64,000 bases of DNA from Halomonas sp. McH1-25 (GTDB taxonomy: Bacteria; Pseudomonadota; Gammaproteobacteria; Pseudomonadales; Halomonadaceae): NCBI RefSeq assembly GCF_022348165.1, contig NZ_JAKRFI010000007.1:170449-234448 (forward strand), read 5' to 3'. Below are positions 19,402-29,609 of the stretch, one piece after another; positions within the stretch are counted from its first letter, which is position 1, and each line of letters opens with the position of its first letter. Below the pieces are notes generated by a model. It was not told where the DNA came from. It ran no database searches and saw only the letters and a list, made by a program, of their open reading frames with translations. Both the position numbers and the translations under genes were made by a program.

Positions 19402-21540
19402 ATGACTGATCGCAGGAGCAAGCCCAACGCGTCATGGCCACGCTGGCAACGTACCACTACCGCCCTTGTATGCTGCACGCCGCTGGTTGCCGTTCCCATG
19501 AGCGGGAACGCACAAGACGCAGACGGCGGCAATGAGAGCGAGCAGGGGACGTATCGCCTCGCGCCCATCATCGTCAACGCGCAGGCGGAAGCCGACGATA
19601 ACGCGAACACGGTGGTGGCCCAGGAACTCTGGGTGGGCGGCAAGGTCGCGACCAGCATCCTCGATACCCCCGCCTCCGTATCGGTCATCACGGAAAAGGA
19701 AATCGAACAACGCGACGCCAATACCACCGAGGAAGTCCTGCAATACACGCCCGGGGTCATCACCGAGTACTACGCCACCGACGACCGCAACGATTATTTC
19801 AAGGTCCGTGGATTTCAGGCCACGACCTACCGTGATGGGATGACGCTGGGCTCGATGCGCGGTGTTCGCGAGGAACCCTACGCCTACGAGCGTGTCGAGG
19901 TGCTGCGTGGGGCCAACTCCACCCTGTTCGGTCCGGCAGACCCGGGCGGTTCGGTCAATTTCGTGAGCAAACGGCCAAGGTTCGAGTCGTTTGGCGAAGG
20001 CTACGTGGCGTATGGTTCATTCGACCGTAAAGAAGCCGGACTCGATGTGGGCAACACGCTGAACGCCAGCGAGACCCTGGCCTATCGCGTTACCGGCAAG
20101 ATCAAGGACAGCGAGCGCGAATACGAGCATTCCCGGGATGACGACGAGTTCATCATGGGCGGCCTGACCTGGGAGCCGACGGATTACACCTCGGCGACGC
20201 TGATCTTCGATTACCTGAGCCATGACAACACCCCCAACAGTGGCGGCTATCCGTTCGACCGGGAGTACGACCGCGACGAATTCTTCGGTGAGCCTGACTT
20301 CAATTACCAGGATGTCGAGCGTACCAGTGTCACTGGGCTACTCACCCATGACTTCGATAACGGCCTGACCTTGCAGGGTAACCTGCGTTACAGCGACCTG
20401 ACCGACGACTACGGATACGTTTATATCACTGACTCCGTGGCACGCACCGGCACGGTGGTCGGCCGTAGCTATATCGGCGGGGACAGTGAAGCAAGCGAGC
20501 TGATCGGCAACGCCATCCTGCAATACGATGCCAGTTTCGACTACATCGACAGCAGTACACTGGCGGGTGTCGAATATCGCGATGCATCGAGCGAAGGTAC
20601 ATCGGTATACGCGCCGGCAGAGTCGATCGATGTCTCAGATCCCGTTTACAGCGGTCCCCCGAGCAGCCTGGTTGCCTACGACGATACCGAACAGGACTAC
20701 AAGACCCGGTCGCTCTTCCTGACCCAGAACCTGTCCTTCTACGACCGCTTTATCGTCACGGCGGGTGTACGTCACGACGACTTGGACCTCTCCGAGAAAG
20801 ACTTCCTCGCCAACACCGATTCTTCCGACGACTTCTCGGAAGTCTCGGTCCGCGGCGCGCTGACCTACAAGGTCACCGACGAGGTGTCTACCTATGTCAG
20901 CTATGTGGAATCGATCGCACCGCCATCGATCGGCACCGAGCCCGAGCGCGGCGAGCAGTACGAGATCGGTGTGAAATATGCGCCTTTCGGCATGAATGCG
21001 CTGTTCTCGGCGGCGGTCTATGACCTGACCAAGGACAATGTGAGCATCGCGGTCGCGCGGGACGACGGTACGGGTATCGACCGGGAAACCATCGGCGAAT
21101 CCCGCGTGCGTGGCCTGGACCTGGAAGCCAAGGCCGAGTTGACCGACAACCTGAGCCTGATCGGCGGCTATTCCTACATGGAATCGGAAGTGGAGCGCGG
21201 CACACTGCGGGATGGGACATCGATCGAAGGCAATGAATTCACCGAAACACCGACACATACGGCGTCGCTCTGGACTTACTATACCCTGCCAGATAGGGAC
21301 ATGAGCTTCGGTCTTGGCGCCCGCTATACCGGTTCCTACTACTTCGATGCCGAGAACTCGGCCAAGAGCGATGCAACGACGCTTTATGATGCGGCCTTCA
21401 GCTACCAGTTCATCCAGAACACCGACCTGACCGTCAACGTCAACAACCTGCTCGACGAGCAGCACGTGGTCGGCTCCGGCACGGCGGATTACTACAACCA
21501 GGGCCGCGAAGTCGTGGCCAAGGTGAGCTATCGCTGGTAA
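19402..21540 (+). CDS. TonB-dependent siderophore receptor
   Basis: About 712 aa from ATG 19402, which has GAGG upstream; ATG 19393 is an alternative. Signal peptide (TALVCCTPLVAVPMSGNAQA-like), a possible TonB box near APIIVNAQ, a plug domain (DTPASVSVITEKEIEQ, EVLQYTPGV, VEVLRGANSTLFGPADPGG), then a 22-strand barrel with GEQYEIGVKY, ending YYNQGREVVAKVSYRW. The plug is of the ferric hydroxamate/pyoverdine receptor type (FhuE/FpvA). The ligand is not predictable. It is in the outer membrane and needs TonB-ExbBD; Fur control is likely from the site upstream. Confidence 0.92.
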   Translation: MTDRRSKPNASWPRWQRTTTALVCCTPLVAVPMSGNAQDADGGNESEQGTYRLAPIIVNAQAEADDNANTVVAQELWVGGKVATSILDTPASVSVITEKEIEQRDANTTEEVLQYTPGVITEYYATDDRNDYFKVRGFQATTYRDGMTLGSMRGVREEPYAYERVEVLRGANSTLFGPADPGGSVNFVSKRPRFESFGEGYVAYGSFDRKEAGLDVGNTLNASETLAYRVTGKIKDSEREYEHSRDDDEFIMGGLTWEPTDYTSATLIFDYLSHDNTPNSGGYPFDREYDRDEFFGEPDFNYQDVERTSVTGLLTHDFDNGLTLQGNLRYSDLTDDYGYVYITDSVARTGTVVGRSYIGGDSEASELIGNAILQYDASFDYIDSSTLAGVEYRDASSEGTSVYAPAESIDVSDPVYSGPPSSLVAYDDTEQDYKTRSLFLTQNLSFYDRFIVTAGVRHDDLDLSEKDFLANTDSSDDFSEVSVRGALTYKVTDEVSTYVSYVESIAPPSIGTEPERGEQYEIGVKYAPFGMNALFSAAVYDLTKDNVSIAVARDDGTGIDRETIGESRVRGLDLEAKAELTDNLSLIGGYSYMESEVERGTLRDGTSIEGNEFTETPTHTASLWTYYTLPDRDMSFGLGARYTGSYYFDAENSAKSDATTLYDAAFSYQFIQNTDLTVNVNNLLDEQHVVGSGTADYYNQGREVVAKVSYRW

Positions 21541-21616
21541 GGCGATACTCTGGCTAAAGAATGTCCTCTTCGGGCCGATAATTGAAAGTGTCAGTGGCCA
21601 GTTGAGGGAGAAGATC

Positions 21617-21706
21617 ATGAGTGAAGTTCATCGTTATTGGTACGAGGCCGCGACGCACACTGCCGAAGCCCAGGCCGTGGTTCAGGCGTGGCTGGAAAAG
21701 AAGTAA
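21617..21706 (+). CDS. Possible 29-residue small protein
   Basis: A GGGAG site 8 bp before the ATG opens a 29-codon frame (begins MSEVHRYWYEAATHT, ends VQAWLEKK). It lies 76 bp after the TonB-receptor stop and upstream of a good terminator at 21772. Aromatic and charged residues are balanced, consistent with a short amphipathic helix. No family is recognised; the evidence is the ribosome site and position only. Confidence 0.4.
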   Translation: MSEVHRYWYEAATHTAEAQAVVQAWLEKK

Positions 21707-21771
21707 CCAGCCGCCGTTCTGCGTGAGGGGAGTCGTTACGCCGTTCGTCATGCTCGCCTGTGTTGCACCGT

Positions 21772-21799
21772 AGGCCCTGCGAAGCTCGCAGGGCCTTTT
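21772..21799 (+). terminator. Terminator upstream of guaB
   Basis: Perfect 11-bp stem AGGCCCTGCGA / TCGCAGGGCCT with a 3-nt loop, followed by Ts. It ends the TonB-receptor/small-ORF transcript before guaB. The rest of 21541-21936 shows no gene apart from the small frame at 21617. Confidence 0.88.
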
Positions 21800-21936
21800 G
21801 CGTGGTGCCTGGCCTGATGCGAAGCGGCAGACAGGCGGTTGGCCGGTTTGCCCAGAACCCAACCTAAGTCGTATAATACTCGATTAACTTCTCCACACCC
21901 CTTCTCCCCACAATCTGCTCATTGGGTGTTTCCGAC

Positions 21937-23406
21937 ATGCTACGTATGGCGCAAGAAGCTCTTACGTTCGACGACGTATTACTCGTACCCGGCTACTCGG
22001 ATGTCCTGCCCAAGGACGTCAGCCTCAAGTCCCGCCTGACCCGCAACCTCAACCTCAACATCCCGCTCGTCTCGTCCGCCATGGATACCGTCACCGAAGC
22101 GCGCCTGGCCATCGCCATGGCCCAGGAAGGCGGCATCGGCATCATCCACAAGAACATGACCATCGCCGGCCAGGCGGCGGAAGTGCGCAAGGTGAAGAAG
22201 CACGAGAGCGTGATCGTCAAGGACCCGGTCACGGTGGGGCCCAAGGCCAAGCTCGAGGATCTGCTGGCGATGGCCGACGAGTACGGCTATTCGGGCTTCC
22301 CGGTCGTCGAAGGGGAAACCCTGGTGGGTATCGTCACCGGTCGTGACATGCGCTTCCAGCCCGACCACAGCGACAGCGTCGAGGCGATCATGACGCCGCG
22401 CGAGAAGCTGGTCACCGTGCCGGTGGGCACACCGCTGGACGTGATCAAGACCAAGCTGCAGGAAAACCGCATCGAGAAGATCCTGATCGTCGACGATGCC
22501 TTCCGCCTGCAGGGGCTGGTCACCGTGCGTGACATCGAGAAGGCGCGCACCTACCCGATGGCCGCCAAGGATGCCGACGGCCGCCTGCTGGTCGGCGCTG
22601 CGGTGGGTACCGGTGCCGAGACCCCGGATCGCATCACCGCGCTGGCCGAAGCCGGCGTCGACGTAATCGTGGTCGACACCGCCCATGGCCACTCCAAGGG
22701 CGTCATCGACCGCGTGGCATGGGTCAAGGAGCACTTCCCTGACATCCAGGTCATCGGCGGCAACATCGCCACGGCCGAAGCCGCCAAGGCCCTGGCCGAA
22801 GCCGGCGCGGACGCCGTCAAGGTGGGTATCGGCCCCGGCTCCATCTGCACCACGCGCATCGTCGCCGGTGTCGGCGTGCCGCAGATCACCGCCGTGTCCA
22901 ACGTCGCCGAAGCGCTCAAGCCCTACGACATCCCGCTGATCGCCGACGGTGGCGTGCGTTTCTCCGGTGATCTGGCCAAGGCCATCGCGGCCGGCGCTAG
23001 CTGCGTGATGATCGGCGGCCTGCTGGCCGGTACCGAGGAAGCCCCGGGCGAAGTCGAGCTCTACCAGGGCCGTACCTACAAGGCCTACCGCGGCATGGGC
23101 TCCATGGGTGCCATGTCCCAGAGCCAAGGCTCCGCGGACCGCTACTTCCAGGACAAGACCGAAAACGCCGAGAAGCTGGTCCCGGAAGGCATCGAAGGCC
23201 GCGTACCCTACAAGGGCATGATGAGCGCCATCGTCCACCAGCTGATGGGTGGCCTGCGCGCCTCGATGGGCTACACCGGCTGCCGCAGCATCGACGAGAT
23301 GCGCACCAAGCCGGAGTTCGTCAAGATCACCGGCGCCGGCTTCGCAGAATCGCACGTGCACGACGTACAAATCACCAAAGAGGCACCTAATTATCGGGTC
23401 GGTTGA
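21937..23406 (+). CDS. guaB: IMP dehydrogenase
   Basis: 489 aa from ATG 21937 ([18 protein letters not shown], matching the E. coli start). A TIM barrel is interrupted by two CBS domains (about 95-205). The catalytic C304 lies in [10 protein letters not shown], the flap has GSMGAMSQ and the C-terminal part [11 protein letters not shown]. It oxidises IMP to XMP, the committed step of GMP synthesis. guaA follows 100 bp downstream on the same strand and is probably co-transcribed. Confidence 0.97.
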   Translation: MLRMAQEALTFDDVLLVPGYSDVLPKDVSLKSRLTRNLNLNIPLVSSAMDTVTEARLAIAMAQEGGIGIIHKNMTIAGQAAEVRKVKKHESVIVKDPVTVGPKAKLEDLLAMADEYGYSGFPVVEGETLVGIVTGRDMRFQPDHSDSVEAIMTPREKLVTVPVGTPLDVIKTKLQENRIEKILIVDDAFRLQGLVTVRDIEKARTYPMAAKDADGRLLVGAAVGTGAETPDRITALAEAGVDVIVVDTAHGHSKGVIDRVAWVKEHFPDIQVIGGNIATAEAAKALAEAGADAVKVGIGPGSICTTRIVAGVGVPQITAVSNVAEALKPYDIPLIADGGVRFSGDLAKAIAAGASCVMIGGLLAGTEEAPGEVELYQGRTYKAYRGMGSMGAMSQSQGSADRYFQDKTENAEKLVPEGIEGRVPYKGMMSAIVHQLMGGLRASMGYTGCRSIDEMRTKPEFVKITGAGFAESHVHDVQITKEAPNYRVG

Positions 23407-23506
23407 TCGCGATAATTGAAAGAACTTCGCGGCGGGGGCAACCCCGCCGCTGGCTTTTGGATCACTGTTGCGACCTCGCCCGTCGCCGCTCAACAGAGAG
23501 CCCACG

Positions 23507-25081
23507 ATGCAAGACATTCACGCCCACAAGATCCTGATCCTCGACTTCGGTTCCCAGTACACCCAGCTAATCGCCCGCCGCGTGCGCGAGATCGGCGTCT
23601 ACTCCGAAGTGCGCGCCTTCGACATCACCGAAGACGAGATCCGCGAGTTCGACCCCAACGGCATCATCCTCTCCGGCGGCCCGGAATCCACCGTCGCCGA
23701 AGGCTCGCCGCGCGCCCCGCAGTGCGTGTTCGAGATGAAGCTGCCGGTACTGGGCATCTGCTACGGCATGCAGACCATGGCCGAGCAGCTGGGCGGTCGC
23801 GTCGAGGGCTCCAACAAGCACGAGTTCGGCTACGCCCAGGTCAGGATCGAAGGCGACGACGACCTGTTCAAGGGCATCAAGGATCACATCGATGCCGAGG
23901 GCAACGCGCTGCTCGACGTGTGGATGAGCCACGGCGACAAGGTCGCCGAGGCGCCGGAAGAGTTCACCGTCACCGCCTCCACGCCGAGCTGCCCGATTGC
24001 CGCCATGACCTGGCCGGAAATGCGCTTCTATGGTGTGCAGTTCCACCCCGAAGTGACCCACACCCTGCAGGGCCAGCGCATTCTCGAGCACTTCGTGCTG
24101 GATATCTGCGGCGCTGAGCGCCTGTGGACTCCGGCGCGCATCATCGAAGACCTCGCCGCCCGCGTGCGCGACCAGGTCGGCGACCGTCACGTGCTGCTCG
24201 GCCTTTCCGGCGGCGTGGACTCCTCCGTGGTCGCGGCACTACTGCACAAGGCCATCGGCGACCAGCTTACCTGCGTGTTCGTCGACAACGGCCTGCTGCG
24301 CAAGAACGAAGGCGACCAGGTGATGGAGACCTTCGGCCACCACATGGGCGTGAAGGTCATCCGTGTGGATGCCGAGGATGAGTTCCTCTCCAAGCTCAAG
24401 GGCGTCGACGACCCCGAAGCCAAGCGCAAGGCCATCGGCAACACCTTCATCGACGTGTTCGATCGCGAGGCGGCCAAGATCGACGGCGTGGACTTCCTCG
24501 CCCAGGGCACCATCTACCCCGACGTGATCGAATCCGCCGCCAGCAAGACCGGCAAGGCCCACGTCATCAAGTCGCACCACAACGTCGGCGGCTTGCCCGA
24601 GACCATGAAGCTCAAGCTGGTCGAACCGCTGCGCGAGCTGTTCAAGGACGAGGTACGCAAGCTCGGCCTGGAACTCGGCCTGCCCTACGACATGGTCTAC
24701 CGCCACCCCTTCCCGGGGCCGGGCCTGGGCGTGCGTATCCTCGGCGAAGTGAAGAAGGAGTACGCCGACATCCTGCGCGAGGCCGACGCCATCTTCATCG
24801 AGGAACTGCACAACGCCGACTGGTACCACAAGACCAGCCAGGCCTTCGCCGTGTTCCTGCCGGTCAAGTCCGTCGGTGTGGTCGGCGACGGCCGCCGCTA
24901 CGAATGGGTCATCGCCCTGCGCGCCGTGGAAACCATCGACTTCATGACCGCAAGATGGGCCCACCTGCCGTACGAGCTGCTGGAGAAAGTCTCCAACCGC
25001 ATCATCAACGAGATCCGCGGCGTATCGCGCGTAACGTACGACGTGAGCAGCAAGCCGCCCGCGACGATCGAGTGGGAGTGA
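23507..25081 (+). CDS. guaA: GMP synthase (glutamine-hydrolysing)
   Basis: 524 aa from ATG 23507 (family 525). The class I glutamine amidotransferase domain has the nucleophile in LGICYGMQ (about residue 85) and FHPEVTHT; the ATP-pyrophosphatase domain has the P-loop LSGGVDSSV, and the C-terminal dimerisation domain ends PPATIEWE. It converts XMP to GMP. The gene is complete. Its last 399 bp recur at 33403-33801. One arginine near the end is coded AGA, unusual here; the second copy has CGC at this place. Confidence 0.97.
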   Translation: MQDIHAHKILILDFGSQYTQLIARRVREIGVYSEVRAFDITEDEIREFDPNGIILSGGPESTVAEGSPRAPQCVFEMKLPVLGICYGMQTMAEQLGGRVEGSNKHEFGYAQVRIEGDDDLFKGIKDHIDAEGNALLDVWMSHGDKVAEAPEEFTVTASTPSCPIAAMTWPEMRFYGVQFHPEVTHTLQGQRILEHFVLDICGAERLWTPARIIEDLAARVRDQVGDRHVLLGLSGGVDSSVVAALLHKAIGDQLTCVFVDNGLLRKNEGDQVMETFGHHMGVKVIRVDAEDEFLSKLKGVDDPEAKRKAIGNTFIDVFDREAAKIDGVDFLAQGTIYPDVIESAASKTGKAHVIKSHHNVGGLPETMKLKLVEPLRELFKDEVRKLGLELGLPYDMVYRHPFPGPGLGVRILGEVKKEYADILREADAIFIEELHNADWYHKTSQAFAVFLPVKSVGVVGDGRRYEWVIALRAVETIDFMTARWAHLPYELLEKVSNRIINEIRGVSRVTYDVSSKPPATIEWE

Positions 25082-25107
25082 GCAGTCGCCTGCTTCCCGA
25101 GACTCAG

Positions 25108-25133
25108 AAACCCGCCGCAAGGCGGGTTTTTTT
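25108..25133 (+). terminator. Terminator after guaA
   Basis: AAACCCGCC-GCAA-GGCGGGTTTTTTT, extended by outer ACTCAG / CTGAGT pairing. It lies 27 bp after the guaA stop and marks the end of backbone sequence before the restriction island. Confidence 0.9.
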
Positions 25134-25207
25134 CTGAGTGGTAACAATGACACCTAGCACTCGGCTGAAGTAGCATAATTCAATGATTTAATTCAAATGA
25201 GTCTTCA

Positions 25208-26926
25208 ATGCAAAGTACCGAACAGCAATTTTTGAACGCGCTTGAAGACAAGCTCTGGAAAGCTGCGGACAAGCTGCGCAACAACCTGGACGCGGCCAAC
25301 TACAAGCACGTGGTGCTGGGGCTGATCTTTCTGAAGTACGTCTCCGACGCGTTCGAGGAGCGCCAGCGCGAGCTGCTCGAACTGTTCAAGAACGACGCCG
25401 ACGACAATATCTACTACCTGCCGCGCGAGGATTACGACAGCGACGCCGAGTACGAGCAGGCGCTCGAAGATGAACTGGAGATCCTCGACTACTACCGCGA
25501 GGCCAACGTATTCTGGGTGCCGAAAGAGGCGCGCTGGAGCACGCTGAAAGAGAACGCCGCATTGCCTATCGGCTCGGTGCTCTGGCAGAACAGCAAGGGC
25601 GAAGACGTGCGCCTGCGCTCGGTGAGCTGGCTGATCGACAACGCGCTGGAGGCCATCGAAAAGAGCAACGGCAAGCTCAAGGGCGTGCTGGAAGGCATCA
25701 GCCGCTTTCAGGTCGATAACGACAAGCTGATCGGGCTGATCAACTCCTTCTCGGATACCTCTTTTACCCAGCCGACCCTTAATGGCGAGCCGCTGAACCT
25801 GCGCAGCAAAGACATTCTCGGCCACGTCTACGAGTACTTCCTCGGCCAATTTGCGCTGGCTGAGGGCAAGCAGGGTGGGCAGTACTACACGCCCAAGAGC
25901 ATCGTCTCGCTGATCGTCGAGATGCTGGAGCCCTACAAGGGCCGGGTGTACGACCCGGCGATGGGTTCCGGGGGGTTCTTTGTCTCATCGGACAAGTTCA
26001 TCGAAGAGCACGCCCGCGAGCACCATTACGACCCCGCCGAGCAGAAAAAGCATGTGTCCATCTACGGGCAGGAGTCGAATCCTACCACCTGGCGGCTGGC
26101 CGCCATGAACATGGCCATTCGCGGCATCGACTTCAACTTCGGCAAGAAAAACGCAGATAGCTTCCTCGATGACCAGCATCCGGACCTGCGCGCCGACTTC
26201 GTCATGGCGAACCCGCCTTTCAACGTCAAGGACTGGTGGCACGAGTTACTGGCCGAGGATGTGCGCTGGCAATATGGCACCCCGCCCAAGGGCAACGCCA
26301 ACTTCGCTTGGCTACAGCACATGCTGCATCACCTTGCTCCTGTGGGCAGCATGGCGCTGCTACTCGCCAACGGCTCGATGAGCTCCAACAGCGGTGGCGA
26401 GGGCGAAATCCGCCGCCGCCTAGTCGAAGAGGATCTGGTCGAGTGCATCGTCGCCCTACCGGGTCAGCTCTTTACCAACACGCAGATTCCTGCCTGCATC
26501 TGGTTCCTCACCAAGGACAAGACCGGCGGCCTCTCGCCCAACGGCGTTGAAAAACGTCGGCGTAAAGGCGAAGTGCTATTCATAGACGCCCGCCAACAGG
26601 GCTATATGCGCGACCGCGTGCTGCGCGACTTCACCCGTGAAGACATCGCCAAGATCACTGACACTTTCCATAGCTGGCAGCGCACCGACACCTTTGAAGA
26701 CGTCCCCGGCTTCTGTGCCTCAAAAGATCTGGCCGCCATCGAAAAGCACGACTTTGTGCTGACGCCGGGGCGCTATGTGGGCGCTGCAGCACAGAAAGAG
26801 GACGACGAACCCTTCGGCGACAAGATGACGCGGCTGACAGCGCAGTTGAAAAACCAGTTCGAGGAAAGCGACCGGCTGGAAAGCGAGATCAAGCGGAATC
26901 TTGGGGGGCTGGGTTATGAGCTCTGA
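25208..26926 (+). CDS. hsdM: Type I restriction-modification DNA methyltransferase subunit HsdM
   Basis: 572 aa. N-terminal helical domain (ANYKHVVLGLIFLKYVSDAFE), then an N6-adenine methylase with the AdoMet site DPAMGSGGFF (about 245-255) and catalytic NPPF (about 336-339, FVMANPPFNVKDWW). With HsdS it methylates adenines in the recognition sequence and protects host DNA. It is the first gene of an operon with hsdS overlapping by 11 bp. GC content matches the backbone, unlike the variable parts of hsdS. Confidence 0.96.
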   Translation: MQSTEQQFLNALEDKLWKAADKLRNNLDAANYKHVVLGLIFLKYVSDAFEERQRELLELFKNDADDNIYYLPREDYDSDAEYEQALEDELEILDYYREANVFWVPKEARWSTLKENAALPIGSVLWQNSKGEDVRLRSVSWLIDNALEAIEKSNGKLKGVLEGISRFQVDNDKLIGLINSFSDTSFTQPTLNGEPLNLRSKDILGHVYEYFLGQFALAEGKQGGQYYTPKSIVSLIVEMLEPYKGRVYDPAMGSGGFFVSSDKFIEEHAREHHYDPAEQKKHVSIYGQESNPTTWRLAAMNMAIRGIDFNFGKKNADSFLDDQHPDLRADFVMANPPFNVKDWWHELLAEDVRWQYGTPPKGNANFAWLQHMLHHLAPVGSMALLLANGSMSSNSGGEGEIRRRLVEEDLVECIVALPGQLFTNTQIPACIWFLTKDKTGGLSPNGVEKRRRKGEVLFIDARQQGYMRDRVLRDFTREDIAKITDTFHSWQRTDTFEDVPGFCASKDLAAIEKHDFVLTPGRYVGAAAQKEDDEPFGDKMTRLTAQLKNQFEESDRLESEIKRNLGGLGYEL

Positions 26927-28391
26927 ATGGACTCCATTGGTATTATCCGAAGTAATTGAGGTAAAGCATGGCTGGGCATTCAAGGGTGATTATATGTCTG
27001 AGGATGCCGGTGAGGGGCCAGTCGTTGTTGCGATAGGAAACTTCGATTACAGCGGAGGTTTTAGGTTTTCCAGCACAAAGATTAAACGCTATTCGAGTTC
27101 ATATCCAAGAGAGTACGAGCTTCAGGGCGGAGATATTTTGCTAGCCATGACTTGTCAAACTCCCGGTGGTGAGATTTTAGGCCTTCCAGGGATGATCCCC
27201 AGTGACGGTGAGCTATATTTGCATAATCAGCGGCTGGGTAAACTTATCGTTAAAAATCCTAGTCGTGTGTGTCCTCAATACTTGTACTGGATTTTTCTGT
27301 CGTATGATTTTAATCGGTACTTGGCGGGTAGTGCTACTGGCACAAAAATTCTCCATACTTCGCCTAGCAAAATTGTCTCTTATGAAACTAGGATGCCTCC
27401 TCTTGAGGTGCAAAAGGACATATCTAGATTTCTATGGGCTATCAGCGACAAAGTCGAACTCAATCAAAAAATCAACCAAACCCTCGAACAAATGGCCCAA
27501 GCCCTCTTCAAAAGTTGGTTTGTCGATTTCGAGCCGGTCAAGTCCAAGATCGCCGCGCGCCAGCGCTGGCAGGCGCTCCAGCCAGGCAACGAACCCGCAT
27601 CCCCCGTCTGCTACGCCACCGAGCTGGACGAGCAGCCCTATTTAGGCGATCTGGAATCCTATATGAACCGCGCCGCGATGCAGGCGATTGCCGGCAAGAC
27701 AGCGGCGCAGCTCGACACGCTGCGTGCTGAAGACCCTGAACGCTATAGAGAATTATTCGATACCGCCGCTCTGTTTCCCTCGGCGATGCAGGACAGTGAA
27801 TTGGGGGAGATTCCGGAGGGGTGGGAGATATCAACGGTCGGCAGAGAGTTTGATGTGACTATGGGCCAATCTCCACCCGGAGATACCTATAATGAAACCG
27901 GAGAAGGTACACCATTTTTCCAAGGGCGTAGAGATTTCGGAGAGAGATTTCCGAGTAATCGAGTGTACTGTACTCAACCTAAGCGAATGGCAAAGCGGGG
28001 CGATACACTTCTGAGTGTGCGCGCCCCAGTAGGTGATACCAACATCGCTTTAACTGACTGCTGTATTGGACGTGGCTTGGCAGCGATTAGACATAAATCC
28101 GGCTGCTCATCTTTCACTTACTATTCTATCATTCAGCTTAGCTATGAGCTTTCGTCGTATGATTCTGAAGGAACGGTTTTTGGTTCTATAAATCAAAAAA
28201 ACCTTAAGGATATTTCGCAGCTTGTGCCACCTCATGAGGTGCTGTCTTCTTTTCAGAAAGCTGCCAAAGCTCTTGACGAGCTAATCAAAGTAAATAGTGA
28301 AGAACTGGCTTCGCTTGCTGCGATGCGAGATACCCTTCTCCCCAAACTTCTCTCTGGCGAGATTAGTACAGTTAATAGGGGGGAGGCATGA
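26916..28391 (+). CDS. hsdS: Type I restriction specificity subunit HsdS
   Basis: 491 aa from ATG 26916. Two target-recognition domains (about 1-170 and 305-460) are separated by a conserved helical region (LNQKINQTLEQMAQALFKSW) and followed by a second conserved helix (AAMRDTLLPKLLSGEI). The two recognition domains are AT-rich, while the central conserved part is GC-rich, a mosaic typical of recognition-domain exchange. It sets the bipartite DNA target for the HsdMS/HsdRMS complexes. The start overlaps hsdM and the end overlaps the SIR2 gene by 4 bp. Confidence 0.95.
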   Translation: MSSEWTPLVLSEVIEVKHGWAFKGDYMSEDAGEGPVVVAIGNFDYSGGFRFSSTKIKRYSSSYPREYELQGGDILLAMTCQTPGGEILGLPGMIPSDGELYLHNQRLGKLIVKNPSRVCPQYLYWIFLSYDFNRYLAGSATGTKILHTSPSKIVSYETRMPPLEVQKDISRFLWAISDKVELNQKINQTLEQMAQALFKSWFVDFEPVKSKIAARQRWQALQPGNEPASPVCYATELDEQPYLGDLESYMNRAAMQAIAGKTAAQLDTLRAEDPERYRELFDTAALFPSAMQDSELGEIPEGWEISTVGREFDVTMGQSPPGDTYNETGEGTPFFQGRRDFGERFPSNRVYCTQPKRMAKRGDTLLSVRAPVGDTNIALTDCCIGRGLAAIRHKSGCSSFTYYSIIQLSYELSSYDSEGTVFGSINQKNLKDISQLVPPHEVLSSFQKAAKALDELIKVNSEELASLAAMRDTLLPKLLSGEISTVNRGEA

Positions 28392-29599
28392 CAGAGAAAT
28401 GGAACGGACTTGTAAAGACCATTCAAAAATTCAAAAGTTCAGTCAAGGAAGAGCTGGATAAGTCTAATGAAGACTTTCATTTGGAGCTGAATGGTGAAAC
28501 CCCCCTTTCTATCAAAGGTTTGGGCGTAAGGGAAGATGAAATAAATGAATATTTTGTTGACCCAAGTGATGTTTTGTTTTGGCACGATCCCACCGCATAT
28601 ATTGATGAGCTAGAGCGTTGGGAAAACCAAAAGGTAATAGATACGTATTCCGAAGTTAAGAGGTTTTTAAATAGTAGTGATCAGGTCAGCGTTTTTAAAA
28701 GGTTTGTGGAGTCTATAAAAAGGAAAAGGGTGTCCCCTTTTGTTGGCGCCGGTCTGTCAGCTCCGTGTGGCTTTCCATTATGGGGTGAAGCATTAGAAAA
28801 AATGGTTAAGAAGCTGGAGAGTGTTTCAATATCAAATCAGCGTGCAGGTCAGCCACCTTTGGAACATATTGAAGAGATTAATGGTTGCATTAAAAGCTGG
28901 AGATATCTTGAAGCAGCTCAGTTGCTTTATGAAAATCACAAAATATATTTTGAAAGTTATGTTCGCAACACCTTTGATGGTGCAACACCTGATAATGTTG
29001 GAGATGTGGCTTCACTTTTGCCGAAGCTATCGGATGGCTGCGTTATAACAACTAATTTTGATGAGGTTGTCGAGAAAGCATTTATAAAAGAAAAAAAGGT
29101 GATAGAAGGCTATATGCATGGAACGCAATCGCAGAATCAGTTTGCTTCCAAGCTAATTCAAGGTGAAAGGTGTATCTTGAAGTTGCATGGGCATTTTAAT
29201 TCACCAGATACATATATATTTTCAAAAGCTCAATATGAAGAGGCATATGGAGTTGGAGGTATTGATTACACTAAGCCTTTGGCTAAAGTTTTGCGACAAG
29301 TTTTTATCAGTCACTCTCTTGTGTTTATAGGATGCAGTCTTGCTCAAGATAAAACGCTCGAACTGTTTTCCGATGTAGCAAGCTCAAATGAGTTTGATAT
29401 CCCTTCACATTTTGCTTTTTTGCCAGACAATCAGAATGATAACATCAAATTTGCAACTGAAGACTATTTAGGGCAGGCGAAGATAGACCCAATATGGTAT
29501 TCCGTTACCTCGGACGACAATGGCCTACAAGACCACTCTCAGCTCCATGAGCTTTTAAGTTTTGCTGTCGACTGTGCGCACGGGAAGGCTTCCTTTTGA
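28388..29599 (+). CDS. SIR2-like protein within the restriction operon
   Basis: 403 aa. After an N-terminal extension of about 115 residues comes a SIR2-like fold: NAD-binding GAGLS (about 120-124), TTNFDEVVE (about 220), LHGH (about 266) with the likely catalytic histidine, and IGCSLAQD. Related SIR2 proteins in phage defence destroy NAD+ on infection. A GGGGAGG site precedes the ATG, which overlaps the hsdS stop (ATGA), so it is coupled to the operon. It is distinctly AT-rich compared with hsdM and hsdR. The role as back-up abortive-infection effector for the restriction system is inferred from position. Confidence 0.85.
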   Translation: MTEKWNGLVKTIQKFKSSVKEELDKSNEDFHLELNGETPLSIKGLGVREDEINEYFVDPSDVLFWHDPTAYIDELERWENQKVIDTYSEVKRFLNSSDQVSVFKRFVESIKRKRVSPFVGAGLSAPCGFPLWGEALEKMVKKLESVSISNQRAGQPPLEHIEEINGCIKSWRYLEAAQLLYENHKIYFESYVRNTFDGATPDNVGDVASLLPKLSDGCVITTNFDEVVEKAFIKEKKVIEGYMHGTQSQNQFASKLIQGERCILKLHGHFNSPDTYIFSKAQYEEAYGVGGIDYTKPLAKVLRQVFISHSLVFIGCSLAQDKTLELFSDVASSNEFDIPSHFAFLPDNQNDNIKFATEDYLGQAKIDPIWYSVTSDDNGLQDHSQLHELLSFAVDCAHGKASF

Positions 29600-29609
29600 G
29601 GAGAATCAA

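Noticed and set aside
21979..23517. A 512-codon open frame antisense to guaB
   Set aside because: It is a high-GC shadow of guaB, rich in H, D, G and R, with no family features.
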